From Verticillium longisporum (Eukaryota > Ascomycota > Sordariomycetes > Glomerellales > Plectosphaerellaceae), in contig JAETXT010000012.1 in NCBI GenBank assembly GCA_019188255.1, positions 1,488,001 to 1,552,000 of the forward strand: 64,000 nucleotides of DNA. Reading direction: 5' to 3'. Shown here piece by piece: positions 1-11,436 of this stretch. Below the pieces are notes generated by a model. The model saw only the letters and a list, made by a program, of their open reading frames with translations. It did not search any database and was not told the DNA's origin. The translations under genes were made by a program, and so were the position numbers. Within the stretch, counting starts at the first letter, position 1; the number at the start of each line of letters is the position of its first letter.

Positions 1-320
1 CCATCCGAGAGGTGGTGACGCGGATGGGCTATGTCACCGGCGGGACGTGGAACTGCGACGCATACGAGTTTCAGCTGAAGGATAAACCGTGGAATGCCAA
101 CATGGATGGGGGGCTGAGGCCGAGGATGCTGGTGCTCGGGGTGCTCGAGGCGCTGGAGGGGGTGGGCTGGCAGTCCTACGGCGCGGTCGCGCAGCGGACG
201 AAGGTGGAAAACACACAAAAGGCGGATGTATGGTACTTTAGCAAGGAAGTCGACGTTCCGGCCCGTGAGGCTGCCTGGGGTTCGAGGAATCCTTATGCCA
301 GAGGTGATGTGGGGGGGTAG
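1..320 (+). CDS. 3' end of an unrecognised protein (partial)
   Basis: An open frame enters from the left edge (codons begin at base 3) and stops at TAG 318-320, giving about 105 C-terminal residues. The readable part includes TWNCDAYEF, KDKPWNAN, MLVLGVLEAL, GWQSYGAV and ADVWYFSKEV. A YEF..KPW block followed by a helix and a GW block resembles, from memory, the C-terminal domain of uncharacterised filamentous-fungal proteins, but I cannot name a function. The start and most of the protein lie outside the window. The last 25 residues are glycine- and arginine-rich and look like an ordinary unconserved tail. A non-coding artefact is possible but less likely, given the regular hydrophobic pattern. 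Confidence 0.5.
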   Translation, partial: IREVVTRMGYVTGGTWNCDAYEFQLKDKPWNANMDGGLRPRMLVLGVLEALEGVGWQSYGAVAQRTKVENTQKADVWYFSKEVDVPAREAAWGSRNPYARGDVGG

Positions 321-1319
321 GCAGGCTTCTGGGGGTGGTTATGTGTGAAGGCTTTGGTGCTGGACTTCTCATCTAGGTACCTCAAGTGGTTGGTGTTCCT
401 TCAAGTACCTTGTACCGGCACTTGACCTCAAGTTAAGTGTCTGTCTCTGTCAACCAGCCGTCACTTGTAGATACTTAATAGTCATACGCTCTTTGCTTCA
501 TTTCCTTGCCTGCAGTATTTTGTAGCGCCAGCGTTGACCAATCTAACCGCCAGAGACCGAGAGCAATATTGAATTATCGCAACGCGGGAAAAGCCAATGA
601 TCTATAGTCTTAAAAAATAAGAACCTTGAATCTTCAATTCTCATTTTCCGGAGAATATCGTGAGACAGCCGATTATGTAGGTAGAAAAAGAGAATACTTT
701 ATTTGTTCAACTGTCAGTTCATATGTATTAACAAAGTGACCCAGACATGCATCATAACCAGTTGCCGAAGTCCCTACGAGCTGTGCAGAAAGATGAACTA
801 TAAGTGAACAGCACAGCAATGAGACAGCCAGACACGAACAACCGAGTAGGCTTCACCCATGGCCGTTTACAAAGTCATGCTGCTTCCGCCAGATGCCTAT
901 TCCACTCACCGAGGCTACCGAACGCTCTGTGGCGCACATAGCCACATGTCGCTGCTGATGCTGGATCCGTGCCTCCTGAGCCACAATCATACGTGGGTGG
1001 GTGGGGCCCAAGGCAGCGCTAACTTCCAAGCTCAAGGTGCGTGTTCCAACCAGCCACGAGTCGCAAGCAGCCCAACCCAATCTCCTCCACCCAGACGTCA
1101 AGCTGGTCAATTCTCGAGGGCCTCGTCATCACACAGCTCCTTCCAGCCTGGCAGTACCGACTGCTTCCCCGCAGAGTGCCTTTGCCATTCATCGACGGCC
1201 TCATCGGATCGCCGAATTCCCCTCTACATCGGCGCAACAGCGCCTCCTCTCACCAAACTCGACGTCGTCGCTCGTCACCTTCCCCCGTGTCTCAGGAGGT
1301 CGACCCCCTTGCACGCGCC
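321..1319. other. Intergenic region upstream of PAN1
   Basis: About 1 kb without a supportable gene. Bases 440-840 are more AT-rich than the surroundings, including runs such as TTAAAAAATAAG near 610. The part nearest PAN1 (about 1020-1319) is pyrimidine-rich and probably holds the promoter and 5' leader. Around 373-426 there are GGTACCT and AAGTACCTTGTACC motifs of the kind scattered in other gaps of this window. Open frames crossing 859-1300 are continuations of PAN1 shadows. Confidence 0.5.
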
Positions 1320-1648
1320 ATGTATTCCAACTCAAACTCGTTTCTCGGCGGCGGCGGCAGCCAGCGCCCCGGCGCGCAGCAATATGGAGGCTCGTTCAAC
1401 AGCTTGGGAAGCCAGCAAGGCCAGCAGGGAAACCCGAGTCCCTTCGCTCCGCAGCCGACGGGCTTCGGCCAGGCTCCTCTGCAGCAGCAATACACTGGTT
1501 TCCCGGGCGGCCTGCAGCAGCAACAGCAACCTCAGTCTCAGCAGCTGCAGCCCCAGTACACTGGATTCCAGCCTCAGCAGCAGCAGAGCTTCCAGACCGG
1601 CGTGCCGCCCATGCCCTCGATGCCGTCCCAGTTCCAGCAGCAGTTCCA

Positions 1649-1683
<35 letters not shown>

Positions 1684-4600
1684 AACCGCAACCGCAACAG
1701 CAACCGCACCAGCAACCCCAGCAGACTGGATTCTCCCTGACCCCGCAGCAGACCTCGGCGCCCGCCCAAGCCATGAAGCCGCAACCCACGGGCTTCAGTC
1801 AGATGGCCGCCTCGTTCCAGACGGGCGGTGGCTCCAAGCCTCAAGCGCCTGCTCAGCCCAAGAAGAAAGCCAACAAGGTGCCAAACGTTCGACTGTCCTT
1901 CATCACTGCCCAGGACCAGGCCAAGTTCGAGACGCTGTTCACATCCGCTGTTGGCGACGACTCGACCACCATGTCAGGCGACAAAGCTCGTGATCTGTTG
2001 ATGCGCTCCCGTTTGGACGGAGACTCGCTGTCGCACATCTGGTACGTTGGCGTGCTCCTGTCATCTGCAAAAGACAGCGATACTGACATGACCTGTCCAG
2101 GACCCTCTCCGACACCACTCGATCGGGACAACTTCACTTTCCCGAGTTCGCGCTTGCCATGTACCTCTGCAACCTAAAGCTGACAGGTCAATCTTTGCCC
2201 TCGTCATTGTCCGAGAACATCAAGAATGAGGTCTCGAGCATGGTGGATATCATCAACTTCAGCATCATTGAAGAGGCGTCTGGGAGCTCGTCCGCTCCCA
2301 CCACTGCCCCCGACTTCACAGGCAGGCAGAGCAACAACACTCCGCCGACCATTCATCAGCCCCAGCCTCAGCCGTCAAACTCACAGCTGCTCCAGGCCCA
2401 GATGACTGGTTTCCCAGGCCAGCAGCAGCCCCAGCAAACCGGCTTTCTCGGACAGCAGCAGCCTCAGCAGATTGGATTCCTCGGTCAACAGGGCCTCCAG
2501 GCCCAGCAGACCGGCTTCCCCGGCATGCAGGGCCAAGCTACCGGCTACAACGGCCCACGCCCTCCGATGCCCCCTATGCCCACTGGCTTCGGCGCGGGAG
2601 GCCCGGGTGGCATGGCGCCATTGAACGCGCAACCCACCGGTCGCCCCGGTCAGTGGGGCTTGGTGAACGCCCCGGCCACTGGCCTTCCCAACATTGATGC
2701 GCTGCAAGCTCAGATGATGCCGCAGCAGGGCCGCGAGCAGCAGAACTTCACCACCGCTGGCCTCCAGGGCAATGCTGTCATTCCCTGGGCCATTACCAAG
2801 GAGGAGAAACAGCGTTACGATTCCTTGTTCAAGGCCTGGGATGGCCTCAGCAAGGGCTACATTGCCGGTGCGCAAGCCATTGAGATCTTTGGCCAGAGTG
2901 GTCTTGAGAAGCCTGACCTGGAACGCGTCTGGACGCTCTCTGATAACGGCAACAAGGGCCGCCTCGACCTCGACGAGTTTGCCGTTGCCATGCATCTGAT
3001 CTACCGCAAGCTGAATGGCTACCCCCTGCCTAACTCGCTGCCGTCAGAGCTCGTCCCCCTTGGACTAGGAACTTCAACGCATCCATCGGCACCATCAAGA
3101 ACATGCTTAGCGAAGAGTCCAACTACCGCAACAAGTCTGGGGCCGCTCTTCTGCCCCAGAAGACAGGCGTCAGTTACATGAAGAGCCACTCTTTGAAGGG
3201 TAACAACTTTGGTGGCGCCGGACGCAAGGACGCCACCGTCTTCAAGAACAACGATGACGACGTTGGCTACAAGTCTAGTGCGCGCCGCCGCCTCGGCAAC
3301 AGCTCCCCTCGACCTGACTCGCCTTCATCTGTTGCGTCGTCGAACGATGATCTCAATTCTGAGCAGCTGAAGAAGAAGATCAGGGAGAAGCAGGTCCTCC
3401 TCGACGCCATGGACTTCAAGGATGAGAAGAGCCTCGAGGAAGACGACATGCTGGACAGGCGCGACCGACGCGAGGCCGAGGAGTTGTACCGCCGCATCCG
3501 CCGCACCCAGGATGACATTGATTCTCACCCTGATGCGGCCCTCGCGACTGGCGATTCCGACGCCGAGCGCCGCTCTCTCAAGCGCCAGCTCCAGAACCTC
3601 ACAGACAAGATTCCCCAGCTCGCCTCCCAGGTGCGCCAGACCGAGAAGGCCATTCACGATGCGCGCTTGGAGCTGTTCCGCCTCAGGGACGCCAAGGCCC
3701 ACCCCAGCAGTGCCTCTACGATTGTCGGCACCGGTCCCGGTGGTGTCGTGACGGAGTCTGATAGGCTCAAGGCCAGGGCAAAGGCCATGATGCAGCAACG
3801 CACTGCTGCCCTCACAGGCCGCAAGATCGACACTGTCGTCGATGACACCGATGGACCCAAGCGCCTCGAGGAGGAGAGCATCAAGGTACGGACAGAGAAA
3901 GAAAACAACGAGCGCATGGTCAAAGATGTGGAAGATTCGGTGCGCGAGTTTTCTCGTGGCATCGAGGACAGCCTGAAGGAGGGTGCTACTAGCTCAACCA
4001 ACGAGCACGAGAAGAGGCGCTGGGAGGACGCTCTAGGCGTTGAGGACGAGGTCAAAGACTTCATCTTCGACCTACAGCGCTCTAGCCGCTCTGCGCGACT
4101 TCGATCCCAGGACAAGCGTAGCGCGCGTAACTCTCCTGGCCCGGAGACCTCGCGAGCCGAACCGCCGGCCGACCGATATAGCAGCCCTGCCCCTGCTTCG
4201 ACTTCGCGCATAGCTGCTCCTCCCGCCGCCGGTGGCTCGTACTCTTCCTACAAGACCCCGGAGGAGCGAGCTGCTTTCATCAAGCAGCAGGCCGAAGCGC
4301 GCATGGCTGAACGTCTCGCCGCCCTGGGTATCAAGGCTCCTTCCAAGTCCGGAGAGTCGGCTCGTGCTGCAAAGCTTCGCCAGGCAGAGGAGGAAGATGC
4401 CCGTCGGGAGGCTGAACGTCAGGCTCGCATTGCGCAAGAGCAAGGCGGCGCTCTGGCCCCTGCCGAGGAGCCCCAACACGCCAGCGAGACAAAGAAGCCA
4501 GCGCCGCCCCCACCCGTGGTACTGGCAGAAACGAGGCAGCCGAGCGGGAGGCCTCGCAGAAGGCGGAGCAGGAGGCGGCTGCGAAGAAGGCCGAGGAGGA

Positions 4601-5884
4601 GCGTCTGGCTGCGGAGCACGAGCAGCAGCAGCGTGAGACCCAGGAACTAGAGTACGTCTCACCTCTATTAACACAGATTTATGACCAGGAGGCTGACCAA
4701 GTCACAGGAACGATGCACAGGAACAGGAGGACCAGCTTTCTAGGGAGCGCAAAGCGGCTGAAGACCGTCTCAAGGCGCTCGAGGAGCAGGTCCGCCAGGG
4801 CAAGCTTAAGAAGGAGGAAGAGAAGCGCAGGAAGAAGGCCGCACTGGCGGAGGCCAAGGAGAAGGAGTCTAAGCTCGCTGCCCGTCGGGCAGAGATCGAA
4901 GCCGCCCGCCAGCGGGAGCTGGAGCTGCAGCGCCAGCTCGAGGCGATGAACGATGACGATGACTCGTCCTCTGATGATGACGGTGGCCCCGAGCACCTCA
5001 CGCCGCAGGCTTCCACGCCGACACAGGCCGGCAGCCAGATCGGCAGCCAGGAGCTCGAGCGGAGGGCCTCACCGCCTCCTGCTGCCCCTGTGATCTCGCC
5101 GCCAGCCATCACCACCACCAGCCCTCCGGCTGATGCTGAGAGCAAGAACCCTTACTTCCGTATGGCTGCGGCACCCTCAGCACCCGCGGCACCCTCAGCA
5201 CCCGCAGCACCCGCAGCCCCTGCACCTCCTGCTCCCGTTGGCGATGCGTCTACCAACCCGTTCCACCGCATGACGCAAGAGGCCAAGACTGAGCGACCGC
5301 CTGCGGCGGCCCCCACAGGATCGTTCTCGCGCAAGCGTCAAGAAGAGGACGACTGGGGCTCCGACAAGGACGACGAGGACGACTCGGATGACGAGGACAG
5401 GCCCGGTGGCAACAGTGCGGCCGCGCTGGCGTCGATTCTCTTTGGCACCATGGCGCCCCCTCGCCCCCTCTCGGCCGCAGACAACAAGGCCGGGTCGACG
5501 GTCGGCAGCCCGGCCAACGCTCGCTCGCCCACGTCGCCCCCGAGGCGCCGCCCCTGCCTGGTGCGGGCGCACCCAGTGCCCCGCCGCCGCCCCCTCCGCC
5601 GGGCCCTGCGCCTGGCGGCCCCGTCTCGTCGCCCCCTCCCCCGCCGCCCTTTCCCCCTCTGCTGCCCCAGGAGGCCCCCCCCGCCTCCTCCCATGCCTCC
5701 CGGTGGCGCGCCGCCCCCGCCCCCGCCGCCCCCGCCTGGGGGTGACGCGCCCGCGGCCCCGGCCATCGGCGGCGGCGGCAGGCCCGCTGGCTTCCTCAGC
5801 GAGATTGCCCTGGGCAAGGCGCTCAAGAAGACGACGACAAAGGACAGCAGCGGTGCGGCGACGGCCGGCCGCGTGTTGGGCTAG
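1320..5884 (+). CDS. PAN1: Actin cytoskeleton-regulatory complex protein Pan1 (EH-domain endocytic scaffold)
   Basis: Pan1 organises actin patches at endocytic sites with End3 and Sla1. Exons are 1320-2041, 2101-4651 and 4708-5884, with GT-AG introns of 59 and 56 bases. Read with two missing C bases restored (near 3052-3061 and 4505-4515) the model gives about 1483 residues, normal for fungal Pan1. In order: a poly-Q/TGF-rich N-terminus, EH domain 1 (about 187-290, [10 protein letters not shown]), a second QxTGF-rich linker, EH domain 2 (about 465-560, [10 protein letters not shown]), charged coiled coils, an acidic stretch, a proline-rich region and a C-terminal WH2-like motif ([11 protein letters not shown]). 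The start is the first ATG before the Gln-rich segment. Several LxxQxTG motifs match the Prk1/Ark1 kinase target pattern. A local frame excursion at about 5536-5682 fits a -1 C/+1 C pair in the proline-rich part. The indels look technical. Confidence 0.93.
2042..2100 (+). other. PAN1 intron 1
   Basis: GTACGT donor and CCAG acceptor, with TACTGAC as branch site. It splits the conserved Trp codon of the WTLSD motif in EH domain 1, and removing it restores the motif exactly. Confidence 0.9.
3046..3066 (+). other. PAN1: Apparent 1-base deletion in PAN1 (C run)
   Basis: After EH domain 2 the frame leaves PAN1 at a run of four C (GTCCCCTT context, ending at about 3060). One extra C restores ELVPP followed by [15 protein letters not shown], the expected continuation, and connects to the 3103-4651 frame. 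No intron of credible length can make this join. Confidence 0.8.
4497..4520 (+). other. PAN1: Apparent 1-base deletion in PAN1 (C-rich stretch)
   Basis: In the GCGCCGCCCCCACCCG context the frame shifts by one. Adding a C restores the charged coiled-coil reading [20 protein letters not shown] up to the donor at 4652. The uncorrected frame becomes Arg-rich junk. Confidence 0.75.
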
Positions 5885-6685
5885 ACCGTGATGCGCGCAT
5901 GCATGTCTGCAAGTACGCAGGAAGCTAGGCAGCAAGGGAAGGCACTATGTGTTTTTGCGTGTATGAGTGGTGGGAGAGGAGGAGCAGAGAGATCATTACC
6001 AAAACCATGTGCACGCTCATTCCTCTGCGATCTCAGTGCTCCGAGAAACGTGTCGGCGGTATTTTTGTATGCACTATTCTAGCTAGTTGTAGTCTGTCGC
6101 CCCCTATTTTCCAACATGACCAAGTTTCAAAAAATAATACCCGTGAAGCCGGGGGAAGCGGTTCATTTGTTTCGTCACACCTCACTCTGTTCTGGTTTAG
6201 CATGGGGTCCTCTGTCTCCCCCCCTCTCTCTCTAGCTATCTGACGCGTGGCATGACTTTTGAATCCTCGACGATAAGTGCCCGTGTTAAGAGGCGCCTCG
6301 TCTTCTCGCCTCCCCATAGCGAGCGGTGCTAAGAACGTGCTAGCTGGCTGGCAGAACGGTCAGATTGACCCAACGCAGACAAGACAGGCAAGGCAGGGTT
6401 ATCCGAGACGGGGCGTGTCAGGTCGCAGAGCCGCCAGCGCCAGTCGTCGTGTGCGCTCCGACCTCGATGCAGACGCGGCGCGACGCACGCGCCTAGAGGC
6501 CGTCAGGTCCGTGGGAGGGGCCCTCACCGCCATGATCGGTAGAGGATAGGGGGATTGTTGGTCCTGCTGCAAGAGAAATGAGTTGGGCGTCGATTTCTGG
6601 AAGACGAGGGGCAACTGCTCATTTCACGAGGTCCCGATGCGGGAGCCAGCCGAGTGCGCGGGCGAGAGAAACCTGCACGCAGGGA

Positions 6686-6749
6686 CTGGGTGCAGGTCTG
6701 GGTGTAGGTCTGGGTGCAGGTCTGGGTGCAGGTCTGGGTGCAGGTCTGG
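6686..6749. repeat. 12-base tandem repeat, five copies
   Basis: Unit CTGGGTGCAGGT is repeated five times in register, with one T-for-C variant in the second copy, and a sixth copy is started. It lies in non-coding DNA about 800 bases downstream of PAN1. Confidence 0.95.
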
Positions 6750-9257
6750 AGACAACGACGATGTGAAACCTCGCGGGAGGGGTCCGTGTGAAGTTTCCCA
6801 GGGGAGCGTGTCATGACGGGGAGGCTGAGTGGCCGGTTGAGATCTGGAGATGAGAGGATCGGGGAAGAAGAAACGTTTGTTTCCCTGTTTGGTAGGCGTT
6901 TGTCTTTTTTCCTTCTTCGACCCTGCATCTGCAGAATGGTCATCAGACGGTATGGCCTTTGGAGGTCGTCAATGAGAAACGGGGACCAACGGGCGTTTTT
7001 GTGGGCGTGGGTGCATGCATGCGTATTCAGGGGATCTTAGTCAGGGGATCTATCTGGGTCGTGGTGCTCGTTCGAGATGAATACGATGGCGTCTCGGAAG
7101 ATTGCGAGAAGGTCAAGCAGGTCTTGAAATGGGGCTCCGGATAGACCGAGAGAGAAGCAACGAAGCAGCCAGTTTGCGTTTGACGCCAGATGGGAAAGGC
7201 GATCGAGGATCTGGAGTGCATCGCGTTTCGGAGGCATCACGAGTTGGCGATCAAGGCCAAGTCGCGTTGGCTACCTAGCATAGCTGGGTCGAGGATGCTC
7301 TGTCGGCGCTGCTCCTGATTTGCCTTATGAACATGGGGGCAGAAGTCAGCCACGGCACGATGAAGCCTGGCGAGAAGAGCCGGCCTGTCATGGTCGACAG
7401 GCCAGGGTAGGCTTGCCATCCGAGGCTAGATGCGCTGTTCGTGCAGAAGAGAGATTTGGGCGTTATGCGGAGAGTGGGTGTTCCGGAGCCGGGGTCTCGG
7501 TCTAGGTCTGGTCTGGGTCCGATTCCGACGAGGCAGGCGAGGCCATCGTGGAACGAACCGTCAGGTTGGTTGGGGAGGGGGCCCCCCCCAAAATGCCAAA
7601 AGGGAGAAAAGGCTTGGTTTGGTGGCATCTCATGATCGACGCGTGATGCCTCGGGCGGGCGAAACCTCGAGGCGGCATATGGTCGTATCCTCCCTGCACT
7701 CGCGAAGAGGCTCAGTTTCCGAACCTTTCAACGTCGAGGCTGTGACCTGTCACCTGTGAGTGGCTCATGCTGGAGGGACAGGGAGGAAAGACTGGAGCCG
7801 TGGGTTGAGCTAGGCTGAAAGCTCGGATCGGGTTCGAGTCCAAGGTCTGAATGCCATGATGTCAGATGCAGCTCTGAATCTCTTTGGTGACGAGCTAATG
7901 ACAGCCCGACTGTGAGGATACCAGGCCATGGGAAACACTGAACCTGGTTCACCTCGGCCAGTCATTTGAGCACTGGACTTCTTTCGCCCAAGCTTTGATC
8001 GGAGCCAAGCCCATGTGGGGGAAGCTGTTTTAGGGCAAAGATTTTTTTTCCTCAGTAGGGATGACTGTGAACGACTGCTGAATGCCTGCTGCTCCATGGG
8101 ACCCTGTCTGAAGAGAAAGACCTGAAGAGACGGAGCGACTCACAAAGAGTGACAGAGAAAGTGGAGGCAGAGAGGAGGCAGAGAAGAGGCAGAGAGGAGG
8201 AGGACGCGGATCCGGATCACCATGGCGTCATTGGCTCGTCCTGGTCTCGGCAGTGCAGCCTGGAGGTCCCAAGGTTCCATTCGCTCCGTTTGCTCCATAT
8301 CTCAATCGGCTCCATCTGCCGGGGGGGACACAGCGTTCTGCCATCTCCCGTGTCGCCCCGTCTGCAGTGGTACGTTTGCGATTCACGCTGGTGACCTTGG
8401 GAAGGGGGAGAAACGCGAAAACCTGGCAGGCTGGGCCACGTCTGTCCGACCATCCCGAGGCAGCGCCAATAGCTGCTGGTATGCGGTCGTCGGCACAATG
8501 GAACGGGAGCTCTGGGGGAAGAAACCCAGCCCGAGCCGGCGTGCCAGGTTCACAAAGGAAAGAAGAAAAAAAAAACTGCTAAAAATGGGCGCCCGGTAGT
8601 GGTGCGTCACGGGCATTCCGAATCATAAGTTAGCGGTGGTGGTGGCCTGTGGTGGAGTTGTAGAGGGGCAGGTTGGCCCGAGGGGCAGCCGGCACGGCGA
8701 GACCAATGGGTGCTGAGCTGAGGCGCTGCTGGGCCTTTGTTGGACTGGAATTAAGTCATGCGGGGTTCATACTCGAGCCACGGCGAGGAGGCCTTCCCAT
8801 CGACAAAGAACATGCCCATGTGTCACGACGATCAATGTCCCTCTGTGAATCAGGCACCTGTCTTTGCCATAGGGGATGACGTGAAGTCAGGATTAAGACG
8901 GACAGACCCAAATCTCGAATCTCACATCTCAGCAAATGGGCGGCCAAGTCAGGTACCAGAGTCGTTGAATGAGGTCCAATGGGCGAATCAGAAACTGTAC
9001 TTAGCATGCAGGGAAGGTGTGGCGGGGTTCATTGGCTGACGTCAAACGGAGACGTCCCATTGGCCCAGGATGTAAACAACTGGGCGCGTCGACGTGTCTC
9101 GGCGGCGCGTCGCAGGCCGACTTCACGGCCTTCAGGCGGCCTTTGGTGCACTCGAGTGCATCTCGACAAGAAGGCGAATCTGGCCACCCACTGGTCGGCC
9201 TTTGGCGCCCACGACCACAACCAATCATGCCCGCAACCCTCGCACGACGTGCAACAT

Positions 9258-9293
9258 CGTGTCCGATGCACGTCGTGTCCGATGCACGTCGTG
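9258..9293. repeat. 16-base direct repeat, two copies
   Basis: Unit CGTGTCCGATGCACGT occurs twice back to back, followed by a partial third start. It includes the palindromic core TGCA. It is intergenic. Confidence 0.9.
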
Positions 9294-11349
9294 CCAGACA
9301 CCATGACCATGTCCATCTCGTCTTCTATCGACCGCTGATCCGGTCTGGTCTCGATGGTAGGCCAGGTCGGTCATCACGACGAAACTCGAGACGCGTCGAC
9401 CAACGCATGCAGCCTGCCCTTCCCCTCTCCTCCGTCGCTGTCGATCCTAGCACTAGCAGCTGCCGACGAGACGTGCGCAGGAAAATCCCATTCCCACTGC
9501 GTCCACTGATCGAGATGGCGCTCCACCATCCCAGCATGCAGCACCACGCACGCGTCTGTCTTCAGCCTCTAGTAGCTAGACTCGAGGCTCAATGAGAAGG
9601 GCTTGGCTGCTAGTTCAGATAAGCCCGATCAGCGAACGCCTCTAAAAACCTACGATACCGCTTAGCATCATCTTGGCTTTGATACACTCCCCCCTCTGCT
9701 GCCTGCCGGTGTCCATTCGCCCGCAGTTTGGGCGTGAGGGGCACGAACGCCCTCAGCTATTCATCGCTGTGACCGAGTGTAGTAGCTAGTCTGGTTGACA
9801 GCCTATCGAGGACGGAAGAAAAAACTAAAGGCTGCTGACTGCCCTCCCTGCCCTAATTTGCGCCGCAGAATCAGTTTTTCTCTTGCTCTCAGACAAATTT
9901 CCAGAATCCAGCCTTCACAAGGCACCTGAGCCACTCCACTCTGCCGCCCACTTCACGGCCATCCCCTCCGCCCTCCCCCTGGAGCTCAGGCCATCATCCA
10001 TCATCCGTTGCCCATCGAGCGTGCCAGCAGCGTACCAGCGTGCCAACGGCAAAGCGCGTCGAGCTCTTCGTCTCGCGCGCCCACACCTTCCAGCGCCACG
10101 ACCCCCGGCCCAGGCTCCATCCCTGTCGCGCCCGGCCTCGTTCCTGCCCTGACCTGGCTTGCCTGGCCTGCTCTTCGTGTCAGCCCGCGGCGTGCTCGCC
10201 CAATCGTCGATCCCCGCTCTCTCCCTCGCCCCACCAGGTCTGCGTGCTTGGGACCTTGCAACGACTGGCTCTTCCGTCTTTTTCGGGCAAGTCACGTCTG
10301 CCTCTGGCTGGCTGACCACCTTACCAGGCCCTGGCTGGTATCATCATCCCCACCCATCCAGGAAGCACCAAGTCAGTCGAGTACCAAGGAAGTAGGAACC
10401 AGGAAGTAGCACCGTAGCAAGGCGCGGCCCTGTCAAGCACTGGCACTGAAGCAGGTAGTACCTAGGAAGGAGGAAGGCGCGCACCCACCACCACCACCCA
10501 CCCACCTTCCACCTCCCACGGCTCGCGCTTGCCCACGCTCTCATAGGCTCCGGCGCGCCCTCTGGATCATCCACGTCCACACCCTCTCCACATCCGCTCT
10601 TCACTCCCGCTTCTCCGTTTGCTCTTTCCCGTCCTGCAGCTCTCCTCCTCCCCTCTTTCCACCACCACCCCATCCCGTTTCCCAAACCTCCAACGACCGA
10701 CACCTATCCGTCTCTCAACCTTTCGACTCCTTCGACTTCGACTTCGACTTCGCCTTGCATCTTGGCTTCCGACACCACGCGCCTCGACCCATCCTCGACT
10801 GCTCGCACTCACCGACACGTCTTTCCACTATCGCCGCCACCGCGACTGCCTACTGTCCTCGACACATGCGCGCGCGCCCTTCGATCTACCTCGTGAACAC
10901 GCACCATCGCACACGTTCTGCTCAAACCACGCCCGAAATCGTGATCCATCCAACCTGCTTCGCACATCGCCCACCCCCATGGTCACAGAGAGCCCCTTGC
11001 TTCCACGACCCACCCGTCATTTCCAGAGACGAAAGACCCAGGTGAGCACATGAATCTCTTCTTTGAACCGACCCTCCCTTGATCATGCATCTCTGCCTCC
11101 CCACCCCCAAGCCGCGCTGCACAAGAATCCAGGAACACGGCCCGCCGACGCTTGTTCCTGCTTGATCAAACGCCCTGGCCTCTCCCTCGACATATTAGAC
11201 CCGGGCCTCCGCACCCTAGCTAACCCAGAACCCTCCAAGACGACACCCCTGTGTTATCGATCAAGCCTCACCAATTCCTTCGTCTGCTAGCTGCTAGACG
11301 TCCCGACGCCAAACGCTTCTCCTACCCGATCATCCGTGGTCGAGTCGAC

Positions 11350-11436
11350 ATGGCCAGACCGACACGTCTTGCCGGCGGCGCCCAGGACACCTTTCAAATC
11401 TTCCGTGACGACTACTACGAAAATTTAACCCCATGA
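11350..11436 (+). other. Upstream ORF overlapping the forkhead start codon
   Basis: ATG at 11350 opens a 28-codon frame whose TGA (11434-11436) overlaps the chosen forkhead ATG (11433-11435) within ATGATG. If it is in the mature leader, it could limit translation or support termination-reinitiation. Presence in the transcript is inferred only from position. Confidence 0.4.

Larger units (their letters stand above)
5885..11432. other. Long gene-free interval between PAN1 and the forkhead gene
   Basis: About 5.5 kb with no open frame that I can support by composition or similarity. It contains a 12-base tandem repeat (6686-6745), purine-rich GAGGCAGAGA repeats (about 8160-8205), a 16-base direct repeat (9258-9289) and long pyrimidine-rich stretches (about 9880-11000). 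The right 800 bases are CT-rich with many short upstream ORFs and are probably the long 5' leader of the forkhead gene, possibly with unrecognised introns. Confidence 0.5.

Noticed and set aside
3052..3070. A 16-base GT-AG segment (GTCCCCTTGGACTAG) as an intron in PAN1
   Set aside because: Far too short for a spliceosomal intron and removal does not restore the expected frame.
6686..6749. Tandem repeat as a CRISPR array
   Set aside because: No spacers; units are contiguous, and the genome is eukaryotic.
7820..7850. GGGTTCGAGTCC, like a tRNA T-loop
   Set aside because: The flanking bases do not form the T-stem beyond two or three pairs and no acceptor, D or anticodon arm can be built upstream.
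9017..9595. A 192-codon plus-strand frame in the 5.5 kb gap
   Set aside because: Arg/His/Ser-rich, includes the 16-base direct repeat, overlaps equally long frames in other phases.
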